A stretch of DNA of 64,000 nt from Podaxis mareebaensis (taxonomy: Eukaryota; Basidiomycota; Agaricomycetes; Agaricales; Agaricaceae), in NCBI GenBank assembly GCA_018524725.1, contig JAEUWP010000362.1:1-64000 (forward strand), read 5' to 3'. The translations under genes were made by a program, and so were the position numbers. The notes under the pieces were generated by a model. It had not been told where the DNA came from. It searched no databases and saw only the letters and a list, made by a program, of their open reading frames with translations. Positions 1-12,269 of this stretch are shown in pieces. The first letter of the stretch is position 1. Every line of letters begins with the position of its first letter.

Positions 1-199
1 TGTCGATTAATGTGAGGTGTTCGGTAGAATAGAGACCGGCATAGTGCAGGGGTGACGAGTTCCCACGGCCGGGTGGTAAAAGATCGACAAGAAACATTAT
101 CCCGTGCCTCCTTCAACACCCATTTTGTATCCATCCGCCACCCGCAAACTCAGCAAAGATCCGATCCTTTGCATTTTGGAAAAAGCAAAGAAAAAAGCA

Positions 200-978
200 A
201 TGCTGGATCTTTCAGAATCGTTCGTGGCATCCATTGCGCGGGCTCTCAATTTGGCCCAGGTTCCCTGTGTCCTCTGGGGTCACTATCTTCTCAACGTCCA
301 TGGCGTACCATCTATCATCGGTGTAGGTATCCCCCGATTAAGGCAATTCTAACCCTGAATCAACGAACGATCCGCAAGTCGATCGACTTTGTCATCCCAA
401 ACGACTGTTTGGGGGTTGGCATGAAGGCTCTCACGCAATTAAAGAGCCTCACCCCGTGTCCGGATCGGGAAGTCTGCCCCTCAAGCTCGCGGGACCGGTA
501 CACGCCGCCACCAGCATTTCACATCCACATCGAGGCCTCGGAAGTCACAGTGGCTCTCTATCCACAATCCGAGACACTCTGGTTCCTACCACCACTCGAC
601 AACTCTTTGTTGTCCCCGAAGAAACTCAAGCTTCCCTCGCATTTTATCCTTGCGTCCGACCAGACAGTTCTCCCACCCTGGCGACCAGGTCGAGGATCGG
701 GTGCCTTCAAGTCGGGCCAGGATCCAGTTGTCGTCCCAAAGTCTCATATCTTGCTGGAAGCCTTTCTGCGTCTGTATGCACGCGACTCAGGGAAGCGCAT
801 AGGTGCCTTTGCAATGCCCATGATTGTGTATATGGGGGAGTATGTCGACGACGACGGGCTCTTGGATGCAAACCAGCTTCCGGAGCCGCTCAAGACGTCC
901 TACAAGGAGTTGAGAGAGGGGAAGAAGCCGGTTCGTCAATGGACGAAGGAGTTGAAGGAGGCCCTTGGGGGTGTCTGA
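200..978 (+). CDS. Hypothetical protein, possibly nucleotidyltransferase-fold
   Basis: I read two exons, 200-320 and 379-978, separated by a 58 nt GT-AG intron; joining them keeps one frame to a TGA at 976-978. The protein is about 240 residues. Its N-terminal part has the pattern VPCVLWGHYLLNVHGVPS followed after the intron by SIDFVIPND. This resembles the G-h-A-h-GhpR...DhDhhh layout of minimal nucleotidyltransferase-like proteins, but no catalytic pair can be assigned with confidence. The C-terminal third is charged (Lys/Glu rich). No signal peptide or membrane segment is visible. ATG 200 is the first ATG in frame; an upstream exon cannot be excluded. A relic of an unrelated gene starts 43 bases downstream, so the right flank is a rearrangement junction. 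The function is unknown. Confidence 0.5.
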
Positions 979-1020
979 GGAGGATTCAGAGGAGGGTCGC
1001 AGCTGGTAGAGTGCCAAGAC

Positions 1021-1176
1021 CCGTGGAATATCTACCTACAAAAGACGTACCTCAAGACCGCGTCGCTCATGGTCAAAGGCACGCGACCTGCCGTCATTTT
1101 TGGGTGGATGTGCGAAGGTGAAGTTTGGAAAGAGGACGCATACGCGTATGAAAGAAATCTCGGTATTGCGTTCCAG
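1021..1176 (+). pseudogene. Relic exon of polyprenyl diphosphate synthase (COQ1-like)
   Basis: Read in the frame starting at 1021, 52 codons encode a segment beginning PWNIYLQKTYLKTASLMVKG and ending NLGIAFQ. This is the helix pair of trans-isoprenyl (hexaprenyl/solanesyl) diphosphate synthases that lies just before the second Asp-rich motif. The exon ends in CAG|GTGCGT, an apparently preserved donor site. The second Asp-rich motif should follow the intron but is absent, and the first Asp-rich motif is absent upstream. It is therefore one orphan exon of a COQ1-type gene left by duplication or rearrangement. The intact gene is presumably elsewhere. Residues usually small here (Gly-Gly-Cys) read Gly-Trp-Met-Cys, consistent with decay. 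Confidence 0.7.
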
Positions 1177-1539
1177 GTGCGTCACCATTCCAATCCCTTC
1201 ACTACCCTTTCCTATTACTTCCCAATCTGAATTATTCTATTCCCCCTTAATGCATCGGATGTGCAGGTACTACTGTCTTGTTTTTGTAATTTCATTATCT
1301 TTCTCAAAACGGTCGTGGAAAGTCGGGATTGGCCTGCCCACCGACGAGGTTGAGACTTCAGCACATTGCGTGCGCGTAGCCTGACAGCCGCACAAGCATG
1401 TAGTATTGATGTCGAAGCAAAACAACCCACACGCGTGCATTCGCGTTGACCTGCCCAGAACGTGAGCGGTATGATGGCATCAAATGGCCAATCTGGGCGT
1501 CAAAGGGGACATCATCCAGGACCTTACCATTAGGCCCTA

Positions 1540-2755
1540 ATGTCGCCTTCCCCGGAAACTTTCAAACACATACCCCAAGAGATACTGGACATAATCATAA
1601 ACCATGCAGGAAATGATCCTAATACCCTCTGCAATCTTTGCCTCGTCTCCACCTCCTCTCTACCAGAAGCTCAAAGGCTCTTGTACCACAATATCAACAT
1701 CTCCGATGATAGCGCCTACGCCCTCTACTCTGGCTGGCTCATCGACTTCAACAAAGCCACCAAACTTCTCATAACCCTAACCGAACACAACTCCACACTC
1801 GCACAACACATCCAAAGCCTGTATCACCGCCTCATCAACCAAGATCACTACAACGACGATCACTACTGGAGCCTCCTCAAACGAAGCCTCCTATTAATGA
1901 CCAACCTTACAAGGCTCAATATCACATGCACCAACCGAATCTCGCACCTCTTCGCCGACTGTCCATTCCGAAAGCTCAAAGTATTCGCCGACGACAGATC
2001 CCACAGCTGCTCCGATACATACCACGATACCATGCAACTCCTTTCCACACAACCCGATCTCAGATCACTCTATGTTTGGAGGATGTTCCTCGATGACAAA
2101 CCTTTCCCCAAGGATTGTTGTCCAAAGTTGGAGGCACTCAGTGGTGATCGCCGCACGATCGAGAACATCCTCCCCGGGCGGCTAATTACCAGATTGACTT
2201 GGATACCAGATTCGGGCGAGGATATTTACACCCCTCCTCATTCCATCGCGTCTGAGCTTGCGAACGTTCGCGTTCTTGCTTTTGGTGGATTCTATAGACG
2301 CGCTAATCTTCGTCTCTTCGTTCCATATCTCTCATCTCTCGAGGTTCTACGCCTGTATGGAGAATCGATACGTGTAAGCACGTCTCCCTTCTTTCTCTCT
2401 TCTTCATCTAATAACCATGTTTTATACCTGTCGTGGCCTCCAGCCCGATATTTTCAATGAGTTCGGACTTATCCCTGAACTCCCTAACCTCCGGGTATTC
2501 ATCTGGACCGCCGGTTTCGCCACCTCTGTGAAATGGAATTTCTTCGAGGGCAGACTAGGCCAGGAAAAGCAACACTGCTTGACCAAGGAATGGTTCAGTC
2601 AGAGCCCGACGCTCCAAAAAGCGTACTTCCACACTCGCGTACCCAAAGCCGGCTCACAACTCTATCTCTGCTGGAAGCGGGATGCGGACGAACCGACTCT
2701 CGTCGGCTCTGAGGAGGCCGTCACATCTCATGGAGTCGTTACTTGGTACTCTTGA
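1540..2755 (+). CDS. F-box-like protein, copy A (intact)
   Basis: Two exons (1540-2373 and 2444-2755) with a 70 nt GT-AG intron give about 381 residues. The N-terminus (HIPQEILDIIINHA...LCNLCLVSTSSLPEAQRLLY) is a typical fungal F-box-like opening. Such a motif would bind Skp1 in an SCF ubiquitin ligase. The rest is the long, Leu-rich region these proteins use for substrate recognition. The C-terminus ends with WKR...EEAVTSHGVVTWYS, a tail shared with the three other F-box copies in this window. It faces a LysM relic on the other strand about 700 bp downstream. Copy B at 13309-15556 is its duplicate, and copy A is the one with an unbroken frame. The substrate cannot be inferred. Confidence 0.8.
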
Positions 2756-3452
2756 ACCTAGAGTGCGGATCTAGAGTTTGTTGATCCTCCAACCTCGTCT
2801 AGCCGACGCCACACGCTTCACGCCATGTCATCGTGCCATCTCTAGCGTCGACAAGGCTCCACTCTCTCCCAATTCCATTCCTGAGACACACCCGACCCTC
2901 CTCTTCCTTCTCGACTCGATCGCGCTATTGATTGAATCTTCTAATTAACGCCCAGGAGGCACTTCAAGCGAACAACCCTCCTCAGTATTAAGCCAAGAAC
3001 ATCTATAATCACTGCACTAGGCAACAACAGGAAGGAGGCGACACAAACTAGTATGTAGCCGAATAATCAGGAGTCAGGAGTGATGTATCTCGCTTCAAGC
3101 GCAGACTAGCGATAGGGAATCGGTCGTCGGTGGTGCCAGCTCACTACGTACTACGTAGGAGGACGAACATGGGACAATGAGAGAGACAGGGAGAGAAATG
3201 AGTAAATACACCCGAGTGAAGGTATACTATAAACCAATAAAGAAAAGAAACCATTTCCATGAATAAACCGTAAACCGAAACAAGGGTGTTGTGTCAAGAA
3301 ACCTGAAGAATCTAAACGCAACGGGATATACTATGAAGTAGTTGAGGGAGGCAAGGTGATGCAATGGGATTAGGTGAAAATCACGATCCTAGTGTCATTC
3401 CACGATCATGAAACGAGCGGCGGATGGGAAAGAAAGGTCGGATTGAGGCCGT
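2756..3452. other. Intergenic DNA shared with copy B
   Basis: No gene is visible. The whole stretch is nearly identical to 15557-16255, forming the convergent intergenic part of the F-box/LysM duplication. Confidence 0.7.
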
Positions 3453-4050
3453 TTAGATCTCATCGCAGAAAGGAAGGTCCTCATCATCGACACCGTCAGC
3501 ATCCTTCCCATCATCGGTATCATGGGTATCCTCATCATCATCGCAGTCCTCCTCACCGGCGTTGTCATCCTCAGCCGGGGGCTGAGTAGGCGCAGGAGTG
3601 GGAGTAAAAGAAGCGGCAGGGGTCTAAGTTGCCGGGGGGACTGTGGGAGTTGTGGTAGCGGGGATAGTGGTGGCAGGGGGGACCTGGACGGTCTGAGAAA
3701 CACACAAAACCTGTTACATAAAACCAAAAGTGATTGTTAGTAAAACATGTTCCATGTTGATCAACAGTATTGATGGCCAAATGCTGAAAAGAGAACAAAA
3801 CAAAAACCGAGATGGAAAATAAGGGGGGAATGGTAAAGGCTGTGTAACACTGACCCCTCCGATGTAAATGTTGTCGTAAGCCTTGTTAATTTAAGGGTTG
3901 TTGAGGTAAAGGATGGTCGAGTTCAGGCCGTGAAAGTGTCACTACCCCTGACAACGTAGGTGGTGGTGCAGTCTTCACCAGGGTGGCCAAGGCAGATTTC
4001 ATCACCTGGAATAGGGTTGCTGCAGGCCGAGTCGACATGACCGTGGTTCA
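3453..4050 (-). pseudogene. LysM protein relic (copy A of duplication)
   Basis: This is a decayed copy of the LysM gene at 16256-17174. The acidic C-terminal tail, Pro/Thr-rich linker and most of the second LysM module can be followed. Three lesions break it: a TAG codon in the linker (near 3624-3630), loss of about 19 bp near 3934 inside the second LysM module, which shifts the frame, and loss of the signal peptide and first LysM module. Similarity to copy B stops at about 4050 within the first module. The DNA is otherwise very close to copy B, so inactivation is recent relative to the duplication. Confidence 0.8.
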
Positions 4051-4359
4051 CGACGGCGATACCTGTTGGACTGCAGTGAGATATCAATGGTTGTGTGATG
4101 GGAACAAGGAAAGGATTCAGTGATTCCACAGCTGGTGGTGGTGTATTGTTGACACTCATTGGTTGTGGTGGTGGATCTGGGTGTGTTTGTTGCCATCATT
4201 TGTAGTCGGGATATGTTGGTGCTGAAGCTGGGAGGTAGGGGAATGTATGCGGGGTGGGGATCCGGATGAAGAACTGTTGCTTTCAATGTTGTACTAAGAC
4301 AATCGCGACGAGGCTCGGGGTTCTTCTGGTGAATGGACTTGCTCCCGTTGTGCTGGCTC

Positions 4360-4587
4360 TTCCCTGCGTCGCCTTCGATGCTGGGGGAAAAGGTTCTGGT
4401 ATACTGGGTTGCCACGAAGATTCTGGTTCTCCTCGAAATGACTGGATAAGGCTGACCGGAGAGCTTTGACAGTTCAGTTCCCTTGTCGATCTTGGGGGAT
4501 TTCGAAATAATCGACGAGGCACTGCAATTGTGCCTTCTTGAGTTGGCTGACCGGTTTGTTTAGCGGTAGTGGTCTATGAGCTGGCAT
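4360..4587 (-). pseudogene. SAP-like ORF relic, probably mobile-element derived
   Basis: From an ATG at 4587 the minus strand reads MPAHRPLPLNKPVSQLKKAQ and continues to VDYFEIPQD. After one frameshift near 4490 it continues as VKALRSALSSHFEENQNLRG and NPVYQNLFP. The two halves form a helix-turn-helix-like SAP pattern that I associate with leading ORFs of some fungal transposable elements. It is short, frameshifted and wedged between two other relics. I treat it as debris; the family assignment is an inference. Confidence 0.4.
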
Positions 4588-4837
4588 TGTGGTGTGGAGA
4601 TAGATATTGCGAGTCTGAACGCTGTAGAGGCGTAGTCTTGGCGCGATTCTGGTCTCGCACCGTGGTGGTTGGTGGTGTCGTCGCGCATTGAGTGGTCTGG
4701 GGCCCGTGACTCGCCACGCTGCACAAGAATTCGCACTAGGTTCGTACCTCACCTGGTGCGGCACACTTACACATTTCTTCCATAACTTTTAGGACACTCC
4801 GTTAGTCTTGATCTGAATGCAAGTATGAGCTACTAAC

Positions 4838-5137
4838 TGTTGGGCCCCTTTTCATAGTATAACTGAACATTTTCGCCCATGATTGGCTGTTGAATCGAAA
4901 AGTTGTTCGCATTTTCAGAGTAAATGATGTTCCTCTCCGCTATGAGTTTTCATGAGAAAGGTGTTGCAAATATACTGATCGAAACATCTACCGAACCTCC
5001 AGTCTTTGAAACGGCATGAGGCATAGCTGCGTTTGTGCCTTGAGAGGTAACCCGGTCGGTATGCTGTACTCGTTGAGGATTTGAGGAGAAGGATGTGGGG
5101 GAGGAGCCACTAATGTTGGATTTGAGGAAGAAGCCAT
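4838..5137 (-). pseudogene. 5-prime relic of a NACHT gene
   Basis: The minus strand from ATG 5137 matches the first two exons of the NACHT gene at 6276-8251. Exon 1 contains SQGTNAAMPHAVSKTG against SQGTNGLPHTLSKSEG, but a frameshift separates it from its own start region. Exon 2 contains NFSIQQPIMGENVQLYYEKG against NLSIRNPIMGEVVQIYNE. Nothing resembling the P-loop follows, so only the head of the gene survives. Its upstream DNA (about 5330-5560) also matches the upstream DNA of the intact gene. Confidence 0.7.
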
Positions 5138-5559
5138 CGATGTTGAATGTGAATGAGTAAGTTCTTCACCGACGGAACCTTTGGTGAGTCACAAACTGAC
5201 AACGAAACCAGAGACTTACTGGAAGGGGGGGGCTTGACTACCTGCATTTGCGGAAGTAGGATAAGGAGCTGGGCGTCGGGCAACTCTAGCCAAACATCGT
5301 TACGGTCGGTCCATGTTGCAACCGAGAGCCAAAGGAAGGGAGACGGGAGTAAAAGACAGGTGAGGGTTGAAACGCTGAAGAACAGCCTAAAATTTGAGAG
5401 CAGAACCACAGCTTCCCGCCTTACGCATGTGCCAAGCTCTTTTCAATCATCGCCACGTTTTGTTCTGACACATATTGCCAATGTAACCGCCCAGGAAGAG
5501 CACTGGACAAGCGCTGAATGTTTGAACACGAAGCTTCCGTATATTTTTAGTGCCCTCTG

Positions 5560-6275
5560 AGATACGATGTCCAACAACGTTAAGTCGGATCTGTTGCCTG
5601 ATCGCTCTGACTCCCCTCGAAAACGCTTGGTCTTCTACTACTCAAAGGGAGTAGCTCGTATCGCAAAGTGTACCTTTCGCTTCGTCACCCTAGTATGAGA
5701 GAAGTGGATGGGTCTGGGCTGTAGCTTCATCTAGCAACCAGACCGCTACAGATGGACTCTGACACGACGCGAACCGGCTCCTGACGACTGGACCCTTGGT
5801 TGACTTGGAATAAGATGCGCATTCAGGAGTCCTCAAAGTATGGAAGAATGTAGTAGGCTATGCGTGTAGGATACTGTAGAGAGATAGGCCCGATCATGAC
5901 GCAGGTCTGTGATGGTTCTATTCCGAAGGTCGTTACGGACCCGTCTTCAGCCCATAGTAGATCTTGGGGCAAATCCAAGAACTCCCAAAAGGCCTCTTTT
6001 GTTGGAAAGGCTTTGTGTTCCTGTGGACAATATAATTATGAAGTAGGTTTTACATACATTGTCAAACGCACCTTCACAAACCTCAAGTCAATGTTTATGA
6101 GGCGAAATTCACTGAACAACCCACCGCCCGATATACGGCGACACCAAGGCCGGATACAGACGGAGGTGAATAATCGGTCTGCGTTGAGTTGATGAATGGG
6201 GAAAGTTTCCCGTACAACCTCACTTCGAAGTTCGGGGGGAGCCTGAAAAAGACTAGTTGAGTAGATTTGTACCCC
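5560..6275. other. No gene recognised
   Basis: Open frames here are short and unlike known families. The stretch separates the NACHT relic's upstream region from the 3-prime end of the intact NACHT gene. Confidence 0.5.
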
Positions 6276-8251
6276 TCAATACAGTGGGACACATACAACG
6301 TTGCCTAACCATCCGAGAAATTTTTGCAATGGGAAAACTTGACCATTAGTGCTAGCAAATATGTTTGGTCCTAGTTTTCGAAAAATCTCGATTAAGGAGG
6401 GAGTATCAATCGAAAGGCAGGGACCGGTGGGTCTATCAGGAGAGGTATACCATGAGGTAAGAAGGATTTCCATCCATCGTTTAAGTGCCCTTTTCAATAA
6501 CATTTCTCGCAATCGCGAGGAATGTGGTGCACCAGTCGGCCAAGAAAGGCAGATGTGACTGAGTTCTGGGTTTGAATTATGTTTAATAGCATATACAGGA
6601 AAAGAATAAATCAACTTACCACCATCCCCGTATTCATGGACAATCCTTACATAGCACTGCCAAATTTGACTGAGCTCCCGGTTCAAATCAACATGGTATT
6701 CGTGAGAGCGGGAAGAAGTGATAAGGAAGTCGGAAAATGAGGCATGAAGGAAATGGATACGCTGATGATCTGCTTCTTCGGGGGAAGGACATTTGAGAAC
6801 TGAGTGCAGTTTGCGCAGACAAGCATAGGCCGTGTGCCGTTCCAAGGCTAGAATATTGCATGCTTCGAGGAATGGAATCTCCCTTGCCCCGCGTACATGA
6901 GACGAGCCTTCGATAACGTAGAACCCGAGGAGAGACTTCACAGTAGAAAGGACCTCCTCAGGGACATCCGACATGATTTGAGAGTACAACAAGTCGAGCA
7001 TCTCAAATGGGTTCTGCCGGAGATCCATCAGACGGGTTTCCGAGTCCTTGATCAAGGACAGAACGAGTTTGAGACGAAGCACAGGATCTCCCCCTTGGAG
7101 GTAGCCAATAAGCGTCGAGGCAAAGATAAATAGTCCCAAGGCTGCACGTGCAACCTTCAGGAAGTCACCCGCAGAAGGCCAATGGGAAGGTACTGAATCA
7201 AGGTAGCTTTCCCGGATCTTCGAAAACTCCGCTTCGAGATAACGTTCGACGTCTCGCGAAGCAGCGTCAGAGTCAATAGGTACCTCCAGCTCATAGAAAT
7301 CTATGCTAGCCCTGATTTTCGTGAAGGGTGTCTGCAGGTGCGCCTCGGGCCGGCTGGCGATGACCCAAATGAATGGAGTGGACTCGCCATGTTGTAGGAT
7401 GGAATCGTGGATCAAACCAACAATCCTGCATTGTTGTGTTTCTCCATAGCATTCATCGAGGCCGTCTAAGAAGACAAGCCAACGTTGAGAGCCCGGATTG
7501 ACATGACGATCGATGAAGGGTTCGACGAAGAGGCGCTTAAACTGTTCATCCATAGATTTCGCTAGGAAGGCACGGTCGTCCATGAGCTTCTTCCCAACGT
7601 AGCTGCGATATTCCGAATTGACAACAGCAAGGTGGTATGCAAGGGTGGTGAAGGTCTTTTTAGGGTCATTGCGTTTGTTGGGACGCGAAAAGAACAATGT
7701 TGTGAAGGTCGCATGAAGTGATGATGCTGTTTCGGCAAGTGTCTGCATGATTGCAGACTTACCGACGCCTGCCGGTCCATGAAGCCAAACAACCCTTGTG
7801 GACGACTTGGGATCGTTGATGCGGTTCTGAATGTCTTCGAGAATTTGAGTTCGAGTACCAGGGTGACACCGAGGAGGTGAATCACGAGCAGAGGAGTCAT
7901 ATTCAGCTCCCTGAATAACATGTCCATACATTTCCTCCATGACTTGGGACATTCTTATGAGCTTTTCTAAGCGCCGGGGTTAATCGCTCACCTTTGGAGC
8001 TCGTTTCGTTGTATATTTGAACAACCTCTCCCATGATTGGGTTGCGAATGGAAAGGTTACTTACATTTTCAAAGTAAGAGACCTTTGCACCTGTCAGTCA
8101 CATAAGCTACTGCGAATACCCCGGTGGGAACGCCTATCGTACCTTCACTCTTTGACAGAGTATGGGGTAATCCATTTGTACCTTGAGAGTTAATGTTGAT
8201 CCCGTTGAATGTCTGAAAGGGAGATTCCGACGCTGGATTTGAGGGAGACAT
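6276..8251 (-). CDS. NACHT-domain STAND protein 1
   Basis: Four exons (8143-8251, 7992-8090, 6620-7966, 6276-6565) join in frame to about 614 residues. After a short N-terminal region and the linker EYDSSARDSPPRCHPGTR comes the NACHT NTPase: Walker A GPAGVGKS, then Walker B WLVFLDGLDEC, then a winged-helix-like segment ending HFLHASFSDFL. Such proteins are fungal NLR-type switches that hydrolyse ATP and oligomerise on sensing a ligand. No ankyrin, WD40 or TPR repeats follow, so either the sensor is degenerate or the protein is a short STAND form. The N-terminal 85 residues contain no recognised effector domain. Upstream DNA (about 8300-8610) is shared with the relic at 4838-5137 and with 12890-13230. 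Confidence 0.8.
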
Positions 8252-8639
8252 TGTGCGTGCTGGAGAGTAGAGGCTGTCAGTGTCAGACGTGGGGCAGAAG
8301 TCTCTTTAAACGAGGAAGCGTTTCGACCAGCCCTCAGCTGACAAGGGAGACCAGAAACTCACTTGAAGGGGTGAGTTCGGCTGCAGTCAGAGACGTGGAA
8401 TGGCGATTTGAAATTTTATCCCCAAGACCGGAAAACGGGGGAAAGGCGGGACACGAAGACAGCCGAGTGCTGAAACGCCGAAAAATAGCTTGAGTCCGGA
8501 GAGCACGATGTATGCCACAGCCTTCTTGCACGTGCCAGATTCTTGTATCAAGACACAATCGCGACTAAGCGCTCGAGAGGAGCGCTGAACATGAAGCTTG
8601 GGTCTGTATAGATTGGTACTGGAGACAGATCCAGACGAG

Positions 8640-9600
8640 GGTCTCCTGGAGGGTACTGTGAATTTTAATACATGATAATCGTATGTGGATCCAGTACAAT
8701 TCTCATGTGTTCAGAATCCATGGCAGCCTGAGACTTTTTTTCTTCGGATTCGTCGCTGGTGTCAGTGATGTACCATCAGACAACCACAACAACCGTTAGC
8801 AACTGTTGACAACTGTTTTGACTCAACAACTCCCACACACTCCCCGCCGCCGCTGCCGCCAGTGTTTGGCAATGACCGAAAACTGCCCAGTACTGACTTG
8901 GCGATGTGCAAGAATTGTGTCCAAGCCTTCAAGAAGATTTGCTCCATGGCCACAAGCATGACAAACCTCCGAATACATAGTGTACATCACACTTAGAATA
9001 TATATGATTTCTTTACGAAGAGAAATAACGACTGTGAGTGATATAAATATACATATAATCAACCACCTGTCAGAGAAGTATGTCGACGTTTCCTCTTGAT
9101 CTCTAAAGATATTCAAGGGATTCCAACCTTTTATGTGGAGAAAAATTCCTGTGTGGCATCAGTTAACAGTTACAGTTGCCATCAAACATCGACAGTTACA
9201 TAGTAACTTTTGTAATGGTTGGTATGACCGGCACATCACTGGCTGGTGTAGACATCTATACCTACTATCATTGATCACCTCTTGGCCACTTTTCAGATGT
9301 TTATGCTCTCTCTCCTTCCTCACATCATATTTTCTGCTAAAATCTTGTATAATCATGTGGAAATGACTTCAGTAAACATTTATGATTTTTTTGTGATTTT
9401 ATCTTGATGGATGGGTGCATTGGAATGATTCCGATGAGCACAAGTACATTTGATCACCAGTTGGCTACCCTACTGTCACAGTTGTGTCATTGCTGAATTG
9501 AGGCTCTGCTGACCTGGACACATCCATGGACATTAGTGTAAGATGCCTTGATAGTTCTTTACATAGTGTATTATATGGATACTAATAAATTATGTGAAAG
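8640..9600. other. Transition into CpG-poor DNA; no gene
   Basis: CpG dinucleotides are normal up to about 9.1 kb and then almost vanish. A GC-rich (CCG)n-like run lies at about 8848-8860. No coding signal is convincing. Confidence 0.5.
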
Positions 9601-9616
9601 CTATAATTATGTTTAG

Positions 9617-9799
9617 ATTAATAACAGCATTAAAAAAGTGGTGGATAGTAAGAAGGACCAGTGGAGATGGTATCAAAGGCAGAGGAATATGGTGATGAAC
9701 ATGGCATCCTATTATGAGGCACCATCTGAATGGCAGTGGAACCAGCTGAGAAAGAAGCAAATGGAGGCACAGTATGATGATTCAGAGGGAGAGAGTTAA
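9617..9799 (+). pseudogene. Possible last exon of an unidentified element-borne ORF
   Basis: An acceptor-like TTTAG precedes about 60 codons ending TAA at 9797-9799. The peptide contains KKDQWRWYQRQRNMVMNMAS and ends KQMEAQYDDSEGES. The composition (Trp/Tyr/Arg/Gln and an acidic tail) looks like a real protein C-terminus. I cannot name the family. It converges on the transposase relic on the other strand. Confidence 0.35.
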
Positions 9800-12260
9800 G
9801 ATGGCCAGTAGGTTGGGGAGCTTGGGTAATAGTATGGGGGAAAAGTCAAGTATAACAAGGGAGGATCTTGAGCTCCAGGTGCATATCAAAGTGCCATGTA
9901 ATGGATTCACAGAGTTTAGAGACCTTGCCAGTCTCAGGGAGCTTAAGTAAGTGGGCAACCTCAAGTAGATTGTTACAATGCATACTAGCAAATGATTTTA
10001 TAAATACAAAGTTGGTATGCATTACCTGTGCACAGTGAGTTCTGTGTTGTACTGCAGCAGTGGCATGCTGGGCTTCCTTTTCTGCCTTCTTCTGAGCTTT
10101 GGCAGCTGCCAGTTCCTTCTGTCAAGCTTGTTCAGTGAGAGCTTCAGTCCCAGTGAGGAGCTGATGAGATATCTTGAGCTTTGAATGCTTGCATTAAAGG
10201 GACTTTTTGTGGATCTGGCACTTGAACAATATGAATTCAGCTTCAATCAAAATTGCATGCACTTCTACAAGGTTCTGCTAACTGTGAAGTTGTGTCACCT
10301 ATGCCTTAAGGGCATTGACTTTCTTCCTAAGCTGCATCTGTGATGCATAGGGTGGAGTCAGTTGAAGCAGTTTGTTGAGCTCTTGAGACTGTGGTGAACT
10401 GGGGAGCTGTTGTTGATATCAGGACTTCATGTGCTTGATGAGTTGCATCATTGGCCTACTTAACAATTCTGAGGATCCTTCAGGACTTGGAGTTTGTGGC
10501 ACTGAAATTGTAGTCATGTTAACCTGAAGTGCTAGGGGCATTCATCTGTCAAGGATGCATGGCTGAGCTGGGGTCAGTGTAGGGGGTGGGAGATAAGTGG
10601 CTGATGATTGGTGATCTCATCACATCATCAGTAATGGCCTCATGTTCAACATCTTCATTTTCTTCATTCTCCTCTGCTTCCTCCAATCCTTCACCTTCAT
10701 CTCCCTCATCCTCACTGCTCTCAATGTCAAGTGCAGCCATGTCAACATCACCAACTTGATTATCCTCAGTAATAAATTCTTCAAGTCAAAATTAGATGGC
10801 AGTTCAATTGGAAATGAGACAGGTTTCTCAGCCTAGATCAATATGTTAAAACTCAGTGTGGAATCCTCCTTCTCAAAGATGTCTAGATTGAAAGAATGTA
10901 TTCCACATTTCTCCCAGGCCTTCAATACAGTGTCTTTCTTGAATGCTGCCTGTCTTGCTACTATATACTCTCATATCACATGCTACCTCTGCATCTCTAT
11001 CCCTATCCTTGCCACATACTCATTGCACCTCTCTGCCCATGCTTGTTGCAATGGTCCAAATATGCTGACATCAAGGGGCTGCAATTTGTGTGTTATATGT
11101 GGTGGAAGACAAAGGAGCTTGACATTATATATAGTAGCAAGGTCAACTATCTCATCTGTAACATGAGAGCCATGGCTACCAAGAATGAGTAATATTGGAT
11201 GCTCTGGAAGTCTGTTCACCTTTGCCTGAGGTATAAAGCACTTTTTGAACCACTGTATACAAAGGAAATCATTTGTCCAGCCTATTGACAATATCACAAT
11301 GCTTTAAGTCTGTAAGTACATTTTCTCTCATAAATGGCTCCATTTGCTTACCAGATGTTAGGATCAGTATTATCACCATCAATATCAACACTTTGCCCAG
11401 GAAATACAAATCCTGGTATTATCAATGTTCCATCCACACAGCAACTTTTGATGATTGTGATCAGCTTGAGGTTTCCATCATGTATTACATACTTCATGTG
11501 CTCTTCTCAAGAGAAAAGGTACTTGACCCCTGCTCCCTTTCATCTACCCCCCAGCTGTATTTCCTTCTCATCCATGTTATAGATGTCCTCCCAAGGTATG
11601 TCCTTCTCCTTCAGAACCTTCTCCAAGAGACTGAAGTACTCTTTGACATTAGGCTGATTGAATGCCTATGTATACTTGGGATCCAAACCAGTTGGCTTCT
11701 ATAGCTTTAACTCAGGATGTCTCTGGAGAAAATGGGTCACCCATGCATGGCCTGGTAGTTTTCCAGCCAGTTGCTTGACTTTGGGCTGTATGAATTTCTT
11801 TGGTACTAGTCAACTGAGCATAGTCATGAATCAGATCCAATCAACAAGGGCATATTTGGAATTGGGAGGGAGTAGCCTATTGTGGGTCTGGGCTTCCTTT
11901 AATGGTGATGTTCCTTTGAGACAATTTCAAAGTGTGGACTAAGGAATATTGAACATTTCAGCTGTCTTCTTGACACTAATTTTGTCAAGTGTGACCGCCC
12001 TTATTGTGTCTTAGACCTTTTCCTCCCTGTCTGGATTCCTCTGGCACATTTTTTCTTGCTGATATGCACAGTCTTGACATATTCTTGCCATTGGGACTTT
12101 TGTTTAATACATCATATGTTAGAAGTGCTTATGTACATATGTGGAGCTCTAAATCATGTCCTCCTTGTCATACTTATACATTAGTCTTCCAACTAACTCT
12201 TGGATTCTCTGAGTTCTCATGAAGATATTGGGCTGAAATTCAGTATATACATTCTTTGAT
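9782..12260 (-). mobile_element. Pogo/Fot1-like DDE transposase relic
   Basis: Minus-strand fragments occur in the order expected for a CENP-B/pogo-type DDE_1 transposase. A basic helix-turn-helix region lies near 12.2-11.9 kb. The catalytic-core start follows at about 11.6 kb (IYNMDEKEIQLGG), with a CVDGT motif near 11.43 kb. The block PPHITHKLQPLDVSIFGP lies near 11.09 kb, preceded by HGSHVT. An acidic Glu/Asp tail lies near 10.7 kb, and further C-terminal pieces run to 9.78 kb. Stops and frameshifts occur between the pieces, and the Asp expected before GHGSH has become Ser-His context. The DNA is almost free of CpG, so the element is dead and deaminated. I could not define terminal inverted repeats. 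Confidence 0.7.
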
Positions 12261-12269
12261 ACAGTTCTC

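Noticed and set aside
52..978. Extended frame starting upstream of 200
   Set aside because: It begins with a non-ATG codon and runs in the wrong frame through the first exon and intron.
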